Positions 47,064 through 59,168 of a DNA stretch of 62,785 nucleotides are shown here, piece by piece. Source of the stretch: Novosphingobium capsulatum (lineage in GTDB: Bacteria; Pseudomonadota; Alphaproteobacteria; Sphingomonadales; Sphingomonadaceae); the NCBI GenBank assembly GCA_015661825.1, contig DQVI01000135.1, positions 1 to 62,785 of the forward strand, written 5' to 3'. The notes under the pieces are model-generated. The model did no database searches, was not told the origin of the DNA, and saw only the letters and a program-made list of their open reading frames with translations. The translations under genes and the position numbers were made by a program. The stretch's first letter is position 1. The number at the start of each line of letters is the position of its first letter.

Positions 47064-47648
47064 ATGTTCCAGACCCATACCCTCGCTCGTGCAATGCTTG
47101 CCGGTGCGCTGGGGACGCTTGCCATGGCCACGACCCCGGCCATCGCGCAAACCGCCGTCGCGCCCAAGGACGCGAATGTCGGCGATGTGGCAACAACCCC
47201 CCTCGAAACGCTCAACCTCAAGAAGGAGGATATCCCCCCCCTCCTCCTTCAGGCCCGGCAGGCCCCCTATTCGCTCGTCGGCCTCAAATCCTGCGCCGCG
47301 CTCTCCGATGAAGTGCGCAAGCTCGACGCCGTTCTGGGCGACGACATCGACATCAGCGACTACAGCCAGAAAGTCCTGCGCGTGGGCAACACCGCCAAGT
47401 CCATCGTCGGCTCGCTGATCCCCTTCAACGGGATCATCCGGCAGGTTTCGGGCGCCAACGAATCGCAGCGCCAGTGGCAGGTCGCGCTCTATGCCGGCAC
47501 CGCCCGCCGCGCGTTTCTCAAGGGCACCGGTCTTGCCCGCGGCTGCCCCTACCCGGCCCGCCCGGCCCGCGCTTCGGATTACGAGCTTTTGCGCGCGCAG
47601 CGCGATGCCCAGGCCCAGCAGGCTGCCGAGGGCAAGCGGCGGCGCTGA
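47064..47648 (+). CDS. Secreted protein of unknown function
   Basis: A 194-residue protein with a clear Sec signal peptide (MLAGALGTLAMATTPAIAQ-TA). The mature protein has two Cys (LKSCAAL and RGCPYP), likely a disulfide, a mid-region hydrophobic SIVGSLIPFNGIIRQVSG stretch and a basic C-terminus. I recall similar sphingomonad proteins without an assigned function. GGAG lies 10 nt before the ATG; a weak hairpin (47014-47045) separates it from the peptidase gene upstream. Confidence 0.75.
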   Translation: MFQTHTLARAMLAGALGTLAMATTPAIAQTAVAPKDANVGDVATTPLETLNLKKEDIPPLLLQARQAPYSLVGLKSCAALSDEVRKLDAVLGDDIDISDYSQKVLRVGNTAKSIVGSLIPFNGIIRQVSGANESQRQWQVALYAGTARRAFLKGTGLARGCPYPARPARASDYELLRAQRDAQAQQAAEGKRRR

Positions 47649-47688
47649 TCTATGCGCCGTTTAAAAGCATTTAAGAACAAGGGGTAAC

Positions 47689-47709
47689 GCAGGGGGCAAG
47701 GCCCCCTGC
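47689..47709 (+). other. Short hairpin downstream of the secreted protein gene
   Basis: GCAGGGGGC/GCCCCCTGC forms a perfect 9-bp stem with an AAG loop. No T-run follows. It lies between the secreted protein gene and the long terminator. Confidence 0.5.
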
Positions 47710-47781
47710 ACCCCATTGGCTTTGGATGGGGCAGTGCAAGGGGCGCAAGTCGGGCATGGCGACTGGCGTCTGTTTCCAAGC

Positions 47782-47832
47782 CCCACACAAAAAGGGCCGG
47801 AGTCCTGAGGACTCCGGCCCTTTTTGTGTGGG
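47782..47832. terminator. Long bidirectional terminator between the secreted protein gene and sdhA
   Basis: A perfect 24-bp stem (47782-47805 with 47809-47832) with a 3-nt TGA loop contains AAAAA on the left and TTTTT on the right arm. It works in both directions and closes both convergent units, including sdhCDA. Confidence 0.92.
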
Positions 47833-47850
47833 CCACAGGCGCCGCGTGGA

Positions 47851-49656
47851 TCAGTACACGCGGGCCTTGGGCTTGATGTACGAAGCATCGTCGGTCAGCG
47901 TGTATTCGTGGACCGGACGGTAGTCGAGACGGATCGAACCGCCCTTGCCGCCCCAGCCGTCGAACCAGCTCACGGTATGCTTCATCCAGTTGGCGTCGTC
48001 GCGCGTCGGGAAGTCCTCGTGCGCATGGGCGCCACGGCTTTCCTTGCGGTTGTGCGCCGAATGCATCGTCACCGAAGCCTGCGCGATCAGGTTGTCGAGT
48101 TCCAGCGTTTCCACCAGGTCCGAGTTCCAGATCAGCGAGCGGTCGGTCACCCCGATGTCCTGCATCGAAGCGTAGATGTCGGTCAGCTTGTGCTTGCCTT
48201 CGGCCATCAGTTCGTCGGTGCGGAACACCGCGGCGTGCTGGCTCATCGCGCGCTGCATCTCGGTGCGGATCTTCGCCGTGGGCAGCGAACCCTTGGCATT
48301 GCGGAAGTGATCCAGACGCGAGAGCGCGAGGTCGGCGCTGTCCTTGGGCAGCGAGGCATGGGCCGAACCGGGCTTGATCAGTTCCTTGAGGCGCAGACCG
48401 GTCGCACGGCCGAACACCACGAGGTCAATCAGCGAGTTCGAGCCGAGGCGGTTGGCGCCATGGACCGACACGCAGGCCGCTTCACCCACCGCGAACAGAC
48501 CCGGCACCACCGTTTCGGGGTTGCCGTCCGCGCCCAGCGTCATGACTTCGCCATGATAGTTGGTCGGGATGCCGCCCATGTTGTAGTGGACGGTCGGCAC
48601 CACCGGCAGCGGCTGGCGGGTCAGGTCGACACCGGCAAAGATCTTGCCGCTCTCGGTGATGCCCGGCAGGCGCTCGGCCAGAACCTTGGAATCGATGTGG
48701 TCGAGGTGCAGGAAGATGTGGTCCTTGTGGGGACCAACGCCGCGCCCTTCGCGGATTTCCATCGCCATCGAGCGCGAAACGACGTCGCGGCTGGCCAGAT
48801 CCTTGGCCGAAGGGGCATAGCGTTCCATGAAACGCTCGCCTTCGGAGTTGGTCAGGTAGCCGCCTTCGCCGCGTGCGCCTTCGGTGATCAGCACACCCGC
48901 GCCGTAAATGCCGGTCGGGTGGAACTGCACGAATTCCATGTCCTGAAGCGGCAGGCCGGCACGCAGCACCATGCCGCCACCGTCGCCGGTGCAGGTATGG
49001 GCCGAAGTGGCGGTGAAGTAGCAGCGGCCATAGCCGCCCGTCGCCAGAACCACGGCATGACCACGGAAACGGTGGATCGAACCGTCATCGAGGCACAGCG
49101 CGATCACGCCACGGCACACGCCGTTTTCCATGATCAGGTCGATGGCGAAATATTCGATGAAGAAGTCCGCGTCGTACTTCAGGCTCTGCTGGTAGAGTGC
49201 GTGAAGCATGGCGTGGCCGGTACGGTCGGCCGCGGCGCACGTGCGCTGGACCGGCGGGCCTTCGCCCATGTTCTGCATGTGGCCGCCGAACGGACGCTGG
49301 TAGATCGTGCCGTCCGCGTTGCGGCTGAAGGGCACGCCCGCGTGTTCGAGTTCGTAGACCGCCGCAGGGGCTTCACGCACCATGTATTCGATGGCGTCCT
49401 GGTCGCCCAGCCAGTCCGACCCCTTGACGGTGTCGTACATGTGCCAGGTCCAGTGGTCGGGCGTGTTGTTCTGGAGCGAAGCGGCAATGCCGCCCTGCGC
49501 CGCCACGGTGTGCGAACGGGTCGGGAAGACCTTGGTGATGCACGCGGTACGCAGGCCCGCCTGGGCCGACCCCATCGTGGCGCGAAGGCCCGAGCCACCC
49601 GCGCCGACAACGATGGTGTCGTAGGTATGGTCGATGATCTTGTAGGCAGAAGACAT
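47851..49656 (-). CDS. sdhA: Succinate dehydrogenase flavoprotein subunit
   Basis: The catalytic FAD subunit of complex II, oxidising succinate to fumarate. The 601-residue protein has the FAD loop [14 protein letters not shown], the covalent-flavin His49 in [10 protein letters not shown], the HPTGIYGAG active-site segment and the C-terminal [18 protein letters not shown]. It follows sdhD by 3 nt. A terminator lies directly after it, so sdhB is not in this operon. Confidence 0.97.
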   Translation of the reverse strand: MSSAYKIIDHTYDTIVVGAGGSGLRATMGSAQAGLRTACITKVFPTRSHTVAAQGGIAASLQNNTPDHWTWHMYDTVKGSDWLGDQDAIEYMVREAPAAVYELEHAGVPFSRNADGTIYQRPFGGHMQNMGEGPPVQRTCAAADRTGHAMLHALYQQSLKYDADFFIEYFAIDLIMENGVCRGVIALCLDDGSIHRFRGHAVVLATGGYGRCYFTATSAHTCTGDGGGMVLRAGLPLQDMEFVQFHPTGIYGAGVLITEGARGEGGYLTNSEGERFMERYAPSAKDLASRDVVSRSMAMEIREGRGVGPHKDHIFLHLDHIDSKVLAERLPGITESGKIFAGVDLTRQPLPVVPTVHYNMGGIPTNYHGEVMTLGADGNPETVVPGLFAVGEAACVSVHGANRLGSNSLIDLVVFGRATGLRLKELIKPGSAHASLPKDSADLALSRLDHFRNAKGSLPTAKIRTEMQRAMSQHAAVFRTDELMAEGKHKLTDIYASMQDIGVTDRSLIWNSDLVETLELDNLIAQASVTMHSAHNRKESRGAHAHEDFPTRDDANWMKHTVSWFDGWGGKGGSIRLDYRPVHEYTLTDDASYIKPKARVY

Positions 49657-49659
49657 GGC

Positions 49660-50043
49660 TCAGGCGCCCCCGAGTGCGATGCGGATGATCGAGACGATGC
49701 CGAACACGGCAGCGGCGGCGGGCACGAAGTTCACGAGCAACCAGGCCGCAACCTTGCCGCCTTCCTCGTGGATGTAGTCTTCGAGCATGACCTGCACGCC
49801 CAGGCGCGCATGGTAGAGGGTGTTGACCACCAGCAGGACCAGCAGGGTCGCGCTCAGCGGACGGGCCGCCCACGTGTGAAGCGTGGCATAGTCGTGCGCC
49901 GGCAGCAGGGCCAGGCTGACACCCAGGAAAGGCAGGAGAACGAGGTTGCCCACCGCCGTCAGGCGCTGAGCAAGCCAGTGGTGCGAGCCCTTGTGGCTGG
50001 AACCCAGCCCGCGCACGCGACCGATCGAAGTGCCGTTACCCAT
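49660..50043 (-). CDS. sdhD: Succinate dehydrogenase membrane anchor subunit
   Basis: A 127-residue membrane anchor with three spans: AVGNLVLLPFLGVSLALL, the segment from ATLLVLLVVNTLYHARLG, and VAAWLLVNFVPAAAAVFGIV. The His of LYHARLGVQVMLEDYIH is the expected heme b ligand region. GGAGG lies 4 nt before the ATG. It sits between sdhC and sdhA. Confidence 0.92.
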   Translation of the reverse strand: MGNGTSIGRVRGLGSSHKGSHHWLAQRLTAVGNLVLLPFLGVSLALLPAHDYATLHTWAARPLSATLLVLLVVNTLYHARLGVQVMLEDYIHEEGGKVAAWLLVNFVPAAAAVFGIVSIIRIALGGA

Positions 50044-50080
50044 GGAACCTCCGATAACAGGAAACGAGGGTGCCCGCGCC

Positions 50081-50506
50081 TTACAGCGCGAGGACAAGAC
50101 CCCAGAACACCAGGGTCAGGCCGACCGAGGCAATCAGCGTGAAGACCGACCAGCGGGCATTGGCCGACAGTTCGTAGCCGACGCCAATGTCGAGCACGAG
50201 GTGACGGATGCCGGTGGCCGCGTGCTGGAAGAAGGCCCAGGTCAGGCCGACCAGCACGATCTTGCCCAGAACAGCGGTGCAGGCCGAAAGGCCGCCAGCA
50301 GCGCCGGTCCAGACATAGGTCATGAAGGTTTCATAGGAATCGGGTCCACCAGCGATGGCACCAAGCCACCAGAGCAGAAGCGAAAGCCCCACGAACGTGA
50401 GGCCATTGCCCGTCACGCGGTGGAGGATCGAGACCAGCATCGCCGGTCCCCAACGCCAGATTTGAAGGTGCGGCGAAAGTGGCCGGTTGCTGCGCGCCAG
50501 CGCCAT
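50081..50506 (-). CDS. sdhC: Succinate dehydrogenase cytochrome b556 subunit
   Basis: A 141-residue cytochrome b subunit with three spans. The RPLSPHLQIWRWGPAMLVSILHRVTG start is a family hallmark (Ser/Arg of the quinone site), and the heme ligand His is in FQHAATGIRHLVLD. The ATG at 50506 begins MALARSNRPLSPH. It is the first gene of sdhC-sdhD-sdhA; the promoter should lie in 50507-50773, shared with divergent prmA. Confidence 0.94.
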   Translation of the reverse strand: MALARSNRPLSPHLQIWRWGPAMLVSILHRVTGNGLTFVGLSLLLWWLGAIAGGPDSYETFMTYVWTGAAGGLSACTAVLGKIVLVGLTWAFFQHAATGIRHLVLDIGVGYELSANARWSVFTLIASVGLTLVFWGLVLAL

Positions 50507-50773
50507 GGAACTTCCCCTTCTTCTCGCAAAGGTGACCGGCAGTTGTGTAGCCGGTCGGGATGAGTCGCTATTAGTCGAAATGCCCCCGTGCGCAAGCAGT
50601 CGAAGGCCCTGAAACGAATTCGTATGCCCTTCTGCGTCATTTCCTGTGCCCAAACATCAGCAAATGCGAACTAATATCAAATAAAGCGCCGAACTGGCGC
50701 TATTTTCGCGCCTTCCCCCGCCTTCCCCCAAGATCACTTGCCAAGCCCCGCCCATCGCAGCAAAGACCCCGCC

Positions 50774-51742
50774 ATGAGCTGGAAAATCACCTTCTACGCC
50801 CCCCGCGCCGTGGTTCAGGCTGCCCTGATCGCCCACGAGGACATGTTCGACTGGGATCCCGACATCGTCATCGCGGGCAGCGAGATCGCCGAGGACAAGC
50901 CCGAGGACTGGCAGCTCGAAGCCTGGCTCGCCAACGAACCCGACGACGCCGCGCGCGCCGCGCTCACTGCCCTGTTCGAGACCGAATCCGGCACCTGCGC
51001 CCCCGCGATGATCGAGGAAGAGCTGGAAGACCAGGACTGGGTCACGCTCAGCCAGCAGGGCGTCGAGCCGATCCACGAAGGCCCGTTCTACGTCCACACC
51101 CCCGAATACCCCGACAGCGACGATCCGGGCTTGCGCAACTTCCTGATCCCCACCAGCCAGGCCTTCGGTACCGGCCAGCACGCAACAACCGCCGGGTGCC
51201 TGGCTATGCTCGCCCACATGAAGGCCCATGGCGCCGTCGTGCGCAATCTTGCCGACATCGGCACGGGCACGGGCCTGCTCGCCTTTGCCGGGCTTCATCT
51301 CTGGCCCGGCGCGCGCGCCATCGCCAGCGACATCGACGCGGTCTGCGCCCCGGTGGTGGTCACGAATGCGCAAGCCAACGGCGTTCCGCTCGGCGATGGT
51401 CCGGGCAAGCTTGCGATGGTGGTCGCAGCCGGCATGGACCATCCGCTGCTCCAGCTCTCGGCCCCTTACGACCTGCTGATCGCCAATATCCTGGCCGGGC
51501 CCCTGATCGAACTGGCCCCGCAATTTGCCGCCGCCGTCGCGCCGGGCGGCCATGTCCTGCTCGCCGGGCTGCTGGCCACGCAGGAAAAGGCCGTGCGCGC
51601 CGCCTATGCCCGCGCCGGCTTGCGGCTGGCCGCCCGCACGGTGCGCGGCGACTGGTCGATCCTCTGGCTGCGCCGCCGCCCCAGCCCGCGTATCCGCGCG
51701 ACCAAGACCGGACCGCTGCCTGCCTGGTCGCAAAAGTGGTGA
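50774..51742 (+). CDS. prmA: Ribosomal protein L11 methyltransferase
   Basis: Methylates ribosomal protein L11. The 322-residue protein has the SAM motif LADIGTGTGLLAFAGL after the PTSQAFGTGQHATT segment, and the NILAGPLIELAP motif IV, all hallmarks of PrmA. The N-terminal L11-recognition domain (about 1-120) is present. It is divergent from sdhC and convergent with the LysE gene. Confidence 0.92.
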   Translation: MSWKITFYAPRAVVQAALIAHEDMFDWDPDIVIAGSEIAEDKPEDWQLEAWLANEPDDAARAALTALFETESGTCAPAMIEEELEDQDWVTLSQQGVEPIHEGPFYVHTPEYPDSDDPGLRNFLIPTSQAFGTGQHATTAGCLAMLAHMKAHGAVVRNLADIGTGTGLLAFAGLHLWPGARAIASDIDAVCAPVVVTNAQANGVPLGDGPGKLAMVVAAGMDHPLLQLSAPYDLLIANILAGPLIELAPQFAAAVAPGGHVLLAGLLATQEKAVRAAYARAGLRLAARTVRGDWSILWLRRRPSPRIRATKTGPLPAWSQKW

Positions 51743-51756
51743 TCTGAAACCCCGGT

Positions 51757-51787
51757 GGAGGGCGCAGGATCAGGTCCGGCGCCCTCC
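51757..51787. terminator. Hairpin between convergent prmA and the LysE gene
   Basis: A 9-bp stem GGAGGGCGC/GCGCCCTCC with a 13-nt loop sits between the two stops. There is no T-run, so its terminator role is an inference from position. Confidence 0.45.
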
Positions 51788-51805
51788 CCGATCACATCCG
51801 GCAAC

Positions 51806-52435
51806 TCAGCCCCGGCTCCCCACGATCGCCAGCCCGAACGCGACAAAGATCGCCCCGGTGATCCGGTTGAACCAGCGCCTTGGCCCCTCGCGCATCAGAA
51901 CCCCGGCCATCGAACGCCCACCCAGCGCATAGAGCAGGTAGGAGCTGACCTCGATCATCCCGAACGTGACGACCAGAATCGCGAACTGAAGCACCTTGGG
52001 CTGCGCCGGATCGATGAACTGCGGCAGAAAGGCCCCGGCAAAAAGCAGGGCCTTGGGATTGCTGATCCCGATCAGGAAGCCGGTGCGGAACAGGTGCAAG
52101 GGCGAAGGCACCTGAACCGGCCCATCCGCAGCGGCCAGATCGATGGGCGCCGTATCAGCCCGCCACGAACGATAGCCCAGATAGAGCAGATAGCCCGCCC
52201 CCACGATCTTGAGCGCGAGGAACACGCCGGGAAAGGCCACCAGCACCGCCGAAAGCCCTGCCGCCGAGAGCGTGAGCAAAGTCAGCACCGCGAGGAAACA
52301 TCCGCTCATCGCCAGCATCGCCCGGCCAAAGCCGAGCGTGACGCTGCGCGACATGACATGGAGCATATTGGGCCCCGGCGAGGTCGAAATAAAGAACACG
52401 GTGACCACGTAGAGCCACCAGGTATGCCACGCCAT
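51806..52435 (-). CDS. LysE/RhtB family amino acid exporter
   Basis: A 209-residue inner-membrane exporter with about six spans. The N-terminal ISTSPGPNMLHVMSRSVTLGF holds the family SPGP motif, and FLIGISNPKALLFAGAFLPQF the central NPKA motif. It probably expels an amino acid or homoserine derivative. It lies 23 nt after ligA on the same strand and may be its last co-transcribed gene. Confidence 0.9.
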   Translation of the reverse strand: MAWHTWWLYVVTVFFISTSPGPNMLHVMSRSVTLGFGRAMLAMSGCFLAVLTLLTLSAAGLSAVLVAFPGVFLALKIVGAGYLLYLGYRSWRADTAPIDLAAADGPVQVPSPLHLFRTGFLIGISNPKALLFAGAFLPQFIDPAQPKVLQFAILVVTFGMIEVSSYLLYALGGRSMAGVLMREGPRRWFNRITGAIFVAFGLAIVGSRG

Positions 52436-52458
52436 CGCCAGAACTCCCCTTTTTGCCG

Positions 52459-55233
<2,775 letters not shown>

Positions 55234-55237
<4 letters not shown>

Positions 55238-56898
55238 GCCTGTTCCAGCAAACGGTCGGCCTGGGCGCGGGCCTCGTCGGTGACTTCGGCGCCCGAAAGC
55301 ATCCGCGCGATTTCTTCCTTGCGTTCGCCCTTGTCGAGCATCGTGACAGCCGTGCGCGTGACCGTCCCCTCGCTCGACTTGGCGATCAGGAAATGGGCGC
55401 CCCCGCGCGCGGCCACTTGCGGGCTGTGGGTCACGGCGAGCAGTTGCCCGCCCTGTGCCAGCCGGGCGAGGCGTTCGCCGATGGCGCTGGCCACGGCGCC
55501 GCCCACCCCCCGGTCGATCTCGTCGAAGATGACCGTGGCAGCGCCGCCTTCCTCGGCCAGCGCGACCTTGAGCGCGAGAATGAAGCGCGACAATTCACCC
55601 CCCGAAGCGATCTTGCCCAGCGGGGCGAAATCGCTGCCCGGATTGGTCGAGATCAGGAATTCGACACCATCGACACCCTGCGGCCCCCAGCGATCCTCGG
55701 GCAGGCGGACGACAGCGGTGTGGAAGCGCGCTGCATCGAGCCGCAGCGGCGCCAGTTCGGCGGCCACCGCCTTGTCGAGCCGCCGCGCGGCCTCCGCGCG
55801 CTGGACCGAGAGCGTCTCGGCCTTGGCGCGATAATCGAGCCCGGCATCCATGGCCTGACGGGCCAGCCCTGCGATCCGCGCCTCGCCGCCCTCGATGGCG
55901 TCGAGCGCGGTCTGCAAGGCCTCGCGCCGGGCGGGCAGTTCGTCGACCGTGCAACCGTGCTTGCGTGCGGCGGCGCGCAAGTCGAACAGGCGGGTCTCGA
56001 TCCGGTCGAGCAGGGCGGGATCGTGGGCCAGCGCCTCGGCAGCGGCGGCCAGCTTGTCTTCGGTCTCCCCCGCTTCGATGATCGCGCGGTCGAGCGCTTC
56101 GAGCGCCTCGGTCAGCAACGGATGTTCGCCCGCGATCCGGTCGAGCCGCCGCGCCGCGCTGCGCAAGGCGTCCAGCGGCGAATCCGGGCCCGACCAGACC
56201 TGATCGAGCGCGGCCAGATCGCCCGAGAGCCGCTCGCCCTTCTGCATGCCCGAGCGCTGGAGCGCGAGGTCTTCCTCCTCCCCCGGCTTGGGGGCGAGGC
56301 TGTCGAGTTCGGCAAGGTGCGCGGTGATCAGGTCCTGTTCGGCCACGGCGGCTGCCAGATGGGCGCGGGCCTGTGCCAGCGCGGTTTCCGCCTTGCGCCA
56401 TATCTCCCACGCAGACTGGACCGCGGCGCTTTCCGCGCGGGCATAGCGGTCGAGCAGCAGGCGGTGTCCGCGCGCGTTGACCAGCCCGCGATCGTCGTGC
56501 TGGCCGTGGAGTTCGACAAGGAAGCGCGCCAGATCGCGCAGCAGCGCGACGCCCACGGGCTGGTCGTTGATCCACGCCCGGCTTCCCCCGTCGGCCTTGA
56601 GGCGGCGGCGGATGAGCAGCGGTTCGCCCGCCTCCCACGCGATTTCGGCCTCTGAGAGCAGGGCGGCGACGCCTTCGGGCCGCACGGCGAATTCGAAAGT
56701 GGCGGTCACGCTCGCCTGATCAGTGCCTGTGCGCACGAGGCCGCTGTCGGCCCGGTCGCCCAGAATCAGCCCCAACGAATCCAGCAGGATCGATTTGCCC
56801 GCCCCGGTCTCGCCGGTGAGAACGCCCAGACCGCCCGGAAATGCGAGGTCGAGCGCCTCGATCAGGACGACATTACGGATGGAAAGCCCGGTCAGCAT
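55234..56898 (-). CDS. recN: DNA repair protein RecN
   Basis: An SMC-like ATPase of double-strand break repair. The 554-residue protein has Walker A GETGAGKS (29-36), a long central coiled coil (about 150-370), the signature SGGELSRFILALK and Walker B TVIFDEIDRGVGG. It starts at the ATG at 56898. It leads a unit with the GNAT gene and ligA. A near-match to the LexA box lies 44 nt upstream. Confidence 0.95.
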
Positions 56899-56941
56899 TC
56901 GATTGTGTCTAATGCCTGCGCGGCTCCGCGTCACCCCCAAT

Positions 56942-56970
56942 GTTCACGTCTTGTTTCACATTGGTGACAC
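56942..56970. promoter_or_regulatory. Candidate LexA-like and PHO-box-like sites between recN and plcP
   Basis: GTTC-ACGTCTT-GTTT (56942-56956) matches the GTTC-N7-GTTC LexA box except for the last base, 44-58 nt before recN. Overlapping it, GTTTCAC-ATTG-GTGACAC (56953-56970) has the 7+4+7 spacing of a PHO box, with 4 and 5 of 7 bases matching CTGTCAT/CTGTCAC, about 72 nt before the phosphoesterase gene. Both calls are weak pattern matches; at most one may be real. Confidence 0.3.
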
Positions 56971-57042
56971 TCTGTCGCGTCCACGCAACCTGAGGGGCCT
57001 ATCAGAGTCGGAACGCAACCGCGGCAGGAAGGGGCGCCGGTC

Positions 57043-57978
57043 ATGGAAAACGTGGGAAAGACACCCGGTAACATGCTGGAAAACGGCAAATTGGCACCGA
57101 TGAGCGAGTGGATCAAGGGCCTCCCCGAATGGCTCGATCTGCCCGAACCGCGCGGATTTCGCCCCAAGCGCCGGGTCCGCACGGTGTGGATCTCGGACCT
57201 TCACCTCGGCACGCGCGGCTGCAATGCGCAGATGCTGCTCGATTTCCTGGCCTCGATCGAATGCGAGACGCTCTATCTCGTGGGCGACATCGTCGATGGC
57301 TGGCGCCTCTCGCGCGGGTGGTACTGGCCCGACGCGCACAACGAAGTCGTCCGCCGCGTGCTCAAGATGGCCCATCGCGGCACCCGTGTCGTGCTGATCG
57401 CGGGCAATCACGACGAAATGCTGCGCCCTTATGCGGGGATGACCTTCGGCGGCGTCGAACTCGCGCTCGACACCATCCATGTCACCGCCGACGGGCGCCG
57501 CCTGCTGGTCACCCATGGCGACGGGTTCGACGGGGTGGTGCTTTATGCTCGCTGGCTCGCCTTTCTGGGCGATGCGGCCTACGAAGTGCTGCTCAAGGCC
57601 AATCGCTGGGTCAATCTGGTCCGCCGCCAGTTCAAGCTGCCCTACTGGTCGCTGTCGGCCTACATGAAGAAGCGCGTGAAGAACGCCGTCCAGTTCATCT
57701 GCGACTTCGAGGAAGCCGTGGCCCATGCCGCGCGCGACATGGGGGTCGACGGGGTGGTCTGCGGCCACATCCACTGCGCCGAAATTCGCCAGATCGGTGA
57801 CGTGACTTATTACAACGACGGCGACTGGGTGGAAAGCTGCACCGCGCTGGTCGAGGACTTCTGCGGGGCGATGAGCATCGTCGACTGGGCCGCCGAACAG
57901 GCCCGGCTGAACCCGGCGCCCGTTGCCCAGACCGAGCCAGCCGCCCTTCCCGTTCCGCAGGCTGAACCGGTCGCATGA
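57043..57978 (+). CDS. plcP: PlcP-like metallophosphoesterase (phospholipase C of lipid remodelling)
   Basis: A 311-residue calcineurin-type phosphoesterase with all metal motifs: ISDLHLG (50-56), VGDIVDGW (80-87), AGNHDE (120-125), THGDGFD and CGHIHCAEI. Segments such as WYWPDAHNEVV, FGGVE, ARWLAFLGDAAYE and GDWVESCTALVE are like Sinorhizobium PlcP, which cuts phospholipids to diacylglycerol under phosphate starvation. Databases often label such proteins UDP-2,3-diacylglucosamine diphosphatase (LpxH); no lpx genes are seen here. AGGAAGGGG lies 8 nt before the ATG. The glycosyltransferase gene follows after 10 nt. Function is inferred from resemblance and pairing. Confidence 0.68.
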   Translation: MENVGKTPGNMLENGKLAPMSEWIKGLPEWLDLPEPRGFRPKRRVRTVWISDLHLGTRGCNAQMLLDFLASIECETLYLVGDIVDGWRLSRGWYWPDAHNEVVRRVLKMAHRGTRVVLIAGNHDEMLRPYAGMTFGGVELALDTIHVTADGRRLLVTHGDGFDGVVLYARWLAFLGDAAYEVLLKANRWVNLVRRQFKLPYWSLSAYMKKRVKNAVQFICDFEEAVAHAARDMGVDGVVCGHIHCAEIRQIGDVTYYNDGDWVESCTALVEDFCGAMSIVDWAAEQARLNPAPVAQTEPAALPVPQAEPVA

Positions 57979-57988
57979 GGCCTGTCAC

Positions 57989-59074
57989 ATGAGAATCGCG
58001 ATCTGCACCGATGCCTGGCACCCGCAAGTCAACGGCGTGGTCCGCACGCTCTCGACGACGGTGGCCCTGCTGCGCGCACGCGGGCACGAGGTCTGCCTCG
58101 TCACGCCCGAACAGTTCCGCACGCTGGCCCTGCCCGGCTACAGCGAGATCCGCCTTGCCATGGCCCCGCGTTTCGGCACGCGGCGCATCTTGCGCGCCTT
58201 TGCGCCCGACATCGTCCATATCGCCACCGAAGGGCCGATCGGCTGGGCCGCGCGCAGTTGGTGCAAGGCCGAAGGGATGCCGTTTACCAGCGCGTTCCAC
58301 ACCCGTTTCCCGGATTATGCGGCGATGCGCACCGGGCTCAGCCCCGAAGCGTTCTGGCCGGTCATGCGGCGGTTTCACGCGCGCAGCAGCGCGGTTCTGG
58401 TCGCCACGCCCAGCCTTGCGGCGGAACTGGCCGGGCATGGCCTGTGCCAGACGCGGTTGTGGTCGCGCGGGATCGAGCCTGCGCAGTTCCGCCCCGCCCT
58501 CACGCCCGAACGCGCAGGCACGCCCTGGGCCGACCTGCCGGGGCCCCTGCTGCTCTATGTCGGGCGCGTGGCGGTCGAGAAGAACCTCGGCGCATTCCTT
58601 GAGGCACCCGTTGCCGGAACCAAACTGGTTGTCGGCGACGGGCCCGACCTCGCCATGCTCAGGGCCCGCCATCCCCAAGCCCTGTTTGCCGGGGCCATGG
58701 CAGGCGAAGACCTCGCCCGCGCCTATCGCGCCGCCGATTGCTTCGTGTTCCCCAGCCGGACCGACACCTTCGGGCTGGTGATGATCGAGGCCATGGCCTG
58801 CGGGGTGCCGGTCGCGGCCTTCCCGGTGCCCGGCCCGCTCGACATCGTGGGCCCACAGGGGCGTGGCCCGTTCGGCACGCTGGCCTCGCCGGTCGGCATG
58901 CTCGACGAGGACCTGCCCCGCGCCATTGCCGGGGCGCTCGCCTGCGACCGCGCCGCCGTCGCCGCCCACGGGGCCAGCTATTCGTGGGAGGCGGCGACTG
59001 ACCAGTTCGAGGCCGCTCTGCGCGATGCGGTCGAGACATGGGCCCGAACGAACTGGGCGATCATGGCGGCCTGA
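57989..59074 (+). CDS. GT4 family glycosyltransferase, probable diacylglycerol glycosyltransferase (Agt-like)
   Basis: A 361-residue GT-B fold transferase. The N-terminal acceptor domain starts MRIAICTDAWHPQVNGVVRTL, typical of lipid mannosyl/glucuronosyl enzymes. The donor domain has LLYVGRVAVEKNL and the GT4 motif FVFPSRTDTFGLVMIEAMACGVPV. It begins 10 nt after plcP, the plcP-agt arrangement known from phosphate-starved Alphaproteobacteria, where Agt makes glucosyl- or glucuronosyl-diacylglycerol. Sugar donor cannot be told by eye; a PimB-like or other lipid glycosyltransferase remains possible. Confidence 0.72.
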   Translation: MRIAICTDAWHPQVNGVVRTLSTTVALLRARGHEVCLVTPEQFRTLALPGYSEIRLAMAPRFGTRRILRAFAPDIVHIATEGPIGWAARSWCKAEGMPFTSAFHTRFPDYAAMRTGLSPEAFWPVMRRFHARSSAVLVATPSLAAELAGHGLCQTRLWSRGIEPAQFRPALTPERAGTPWADLPGPLLLYVGRVAVEKNLGAFLEAPVAGTKLVVGDGPDLAMLRARHPQALFAGAMAGEDLARAYRAADCFVFPSRTDTFGLVMIEAMACGVPVAAFPVPGPLDIVGPQGRGPFGTLASPVGMLDEDLPRAIAGALACDRAAVAAHGASYSWEAATDQFEAALRDAVETWARTNWAIMAA

Positions 59075-59109
59075 GTTGCCCGATCCCTGATCCGGTACAG
59101 CAGACACGA

Positions 59110-59140
59110 AAAACGGCGGGACCGCTGGCCCCGCCGTTTT
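59110..59140. terminator. Bidirectional terminator between the glycosyltransferase gene and bamD
   Basis: An 11-bp stem AAAACGGCGGG/CCCGCCGTTTT (59110-59120 with 59130-59140) has A and T runs in its arms and serves both convergent genes. Confidence 0.85.
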
Positions 59141-59168
59141 GCATGTCTGCTCTGGCAAAGCGCCCGGA

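Noticed and set aside
47824-50142. A 772-residue plus-strand frame across sdhA and sdhD
   Set aside because: Shadow of sdhA and sdhD in a third-position-GC frame; no protein-like features.
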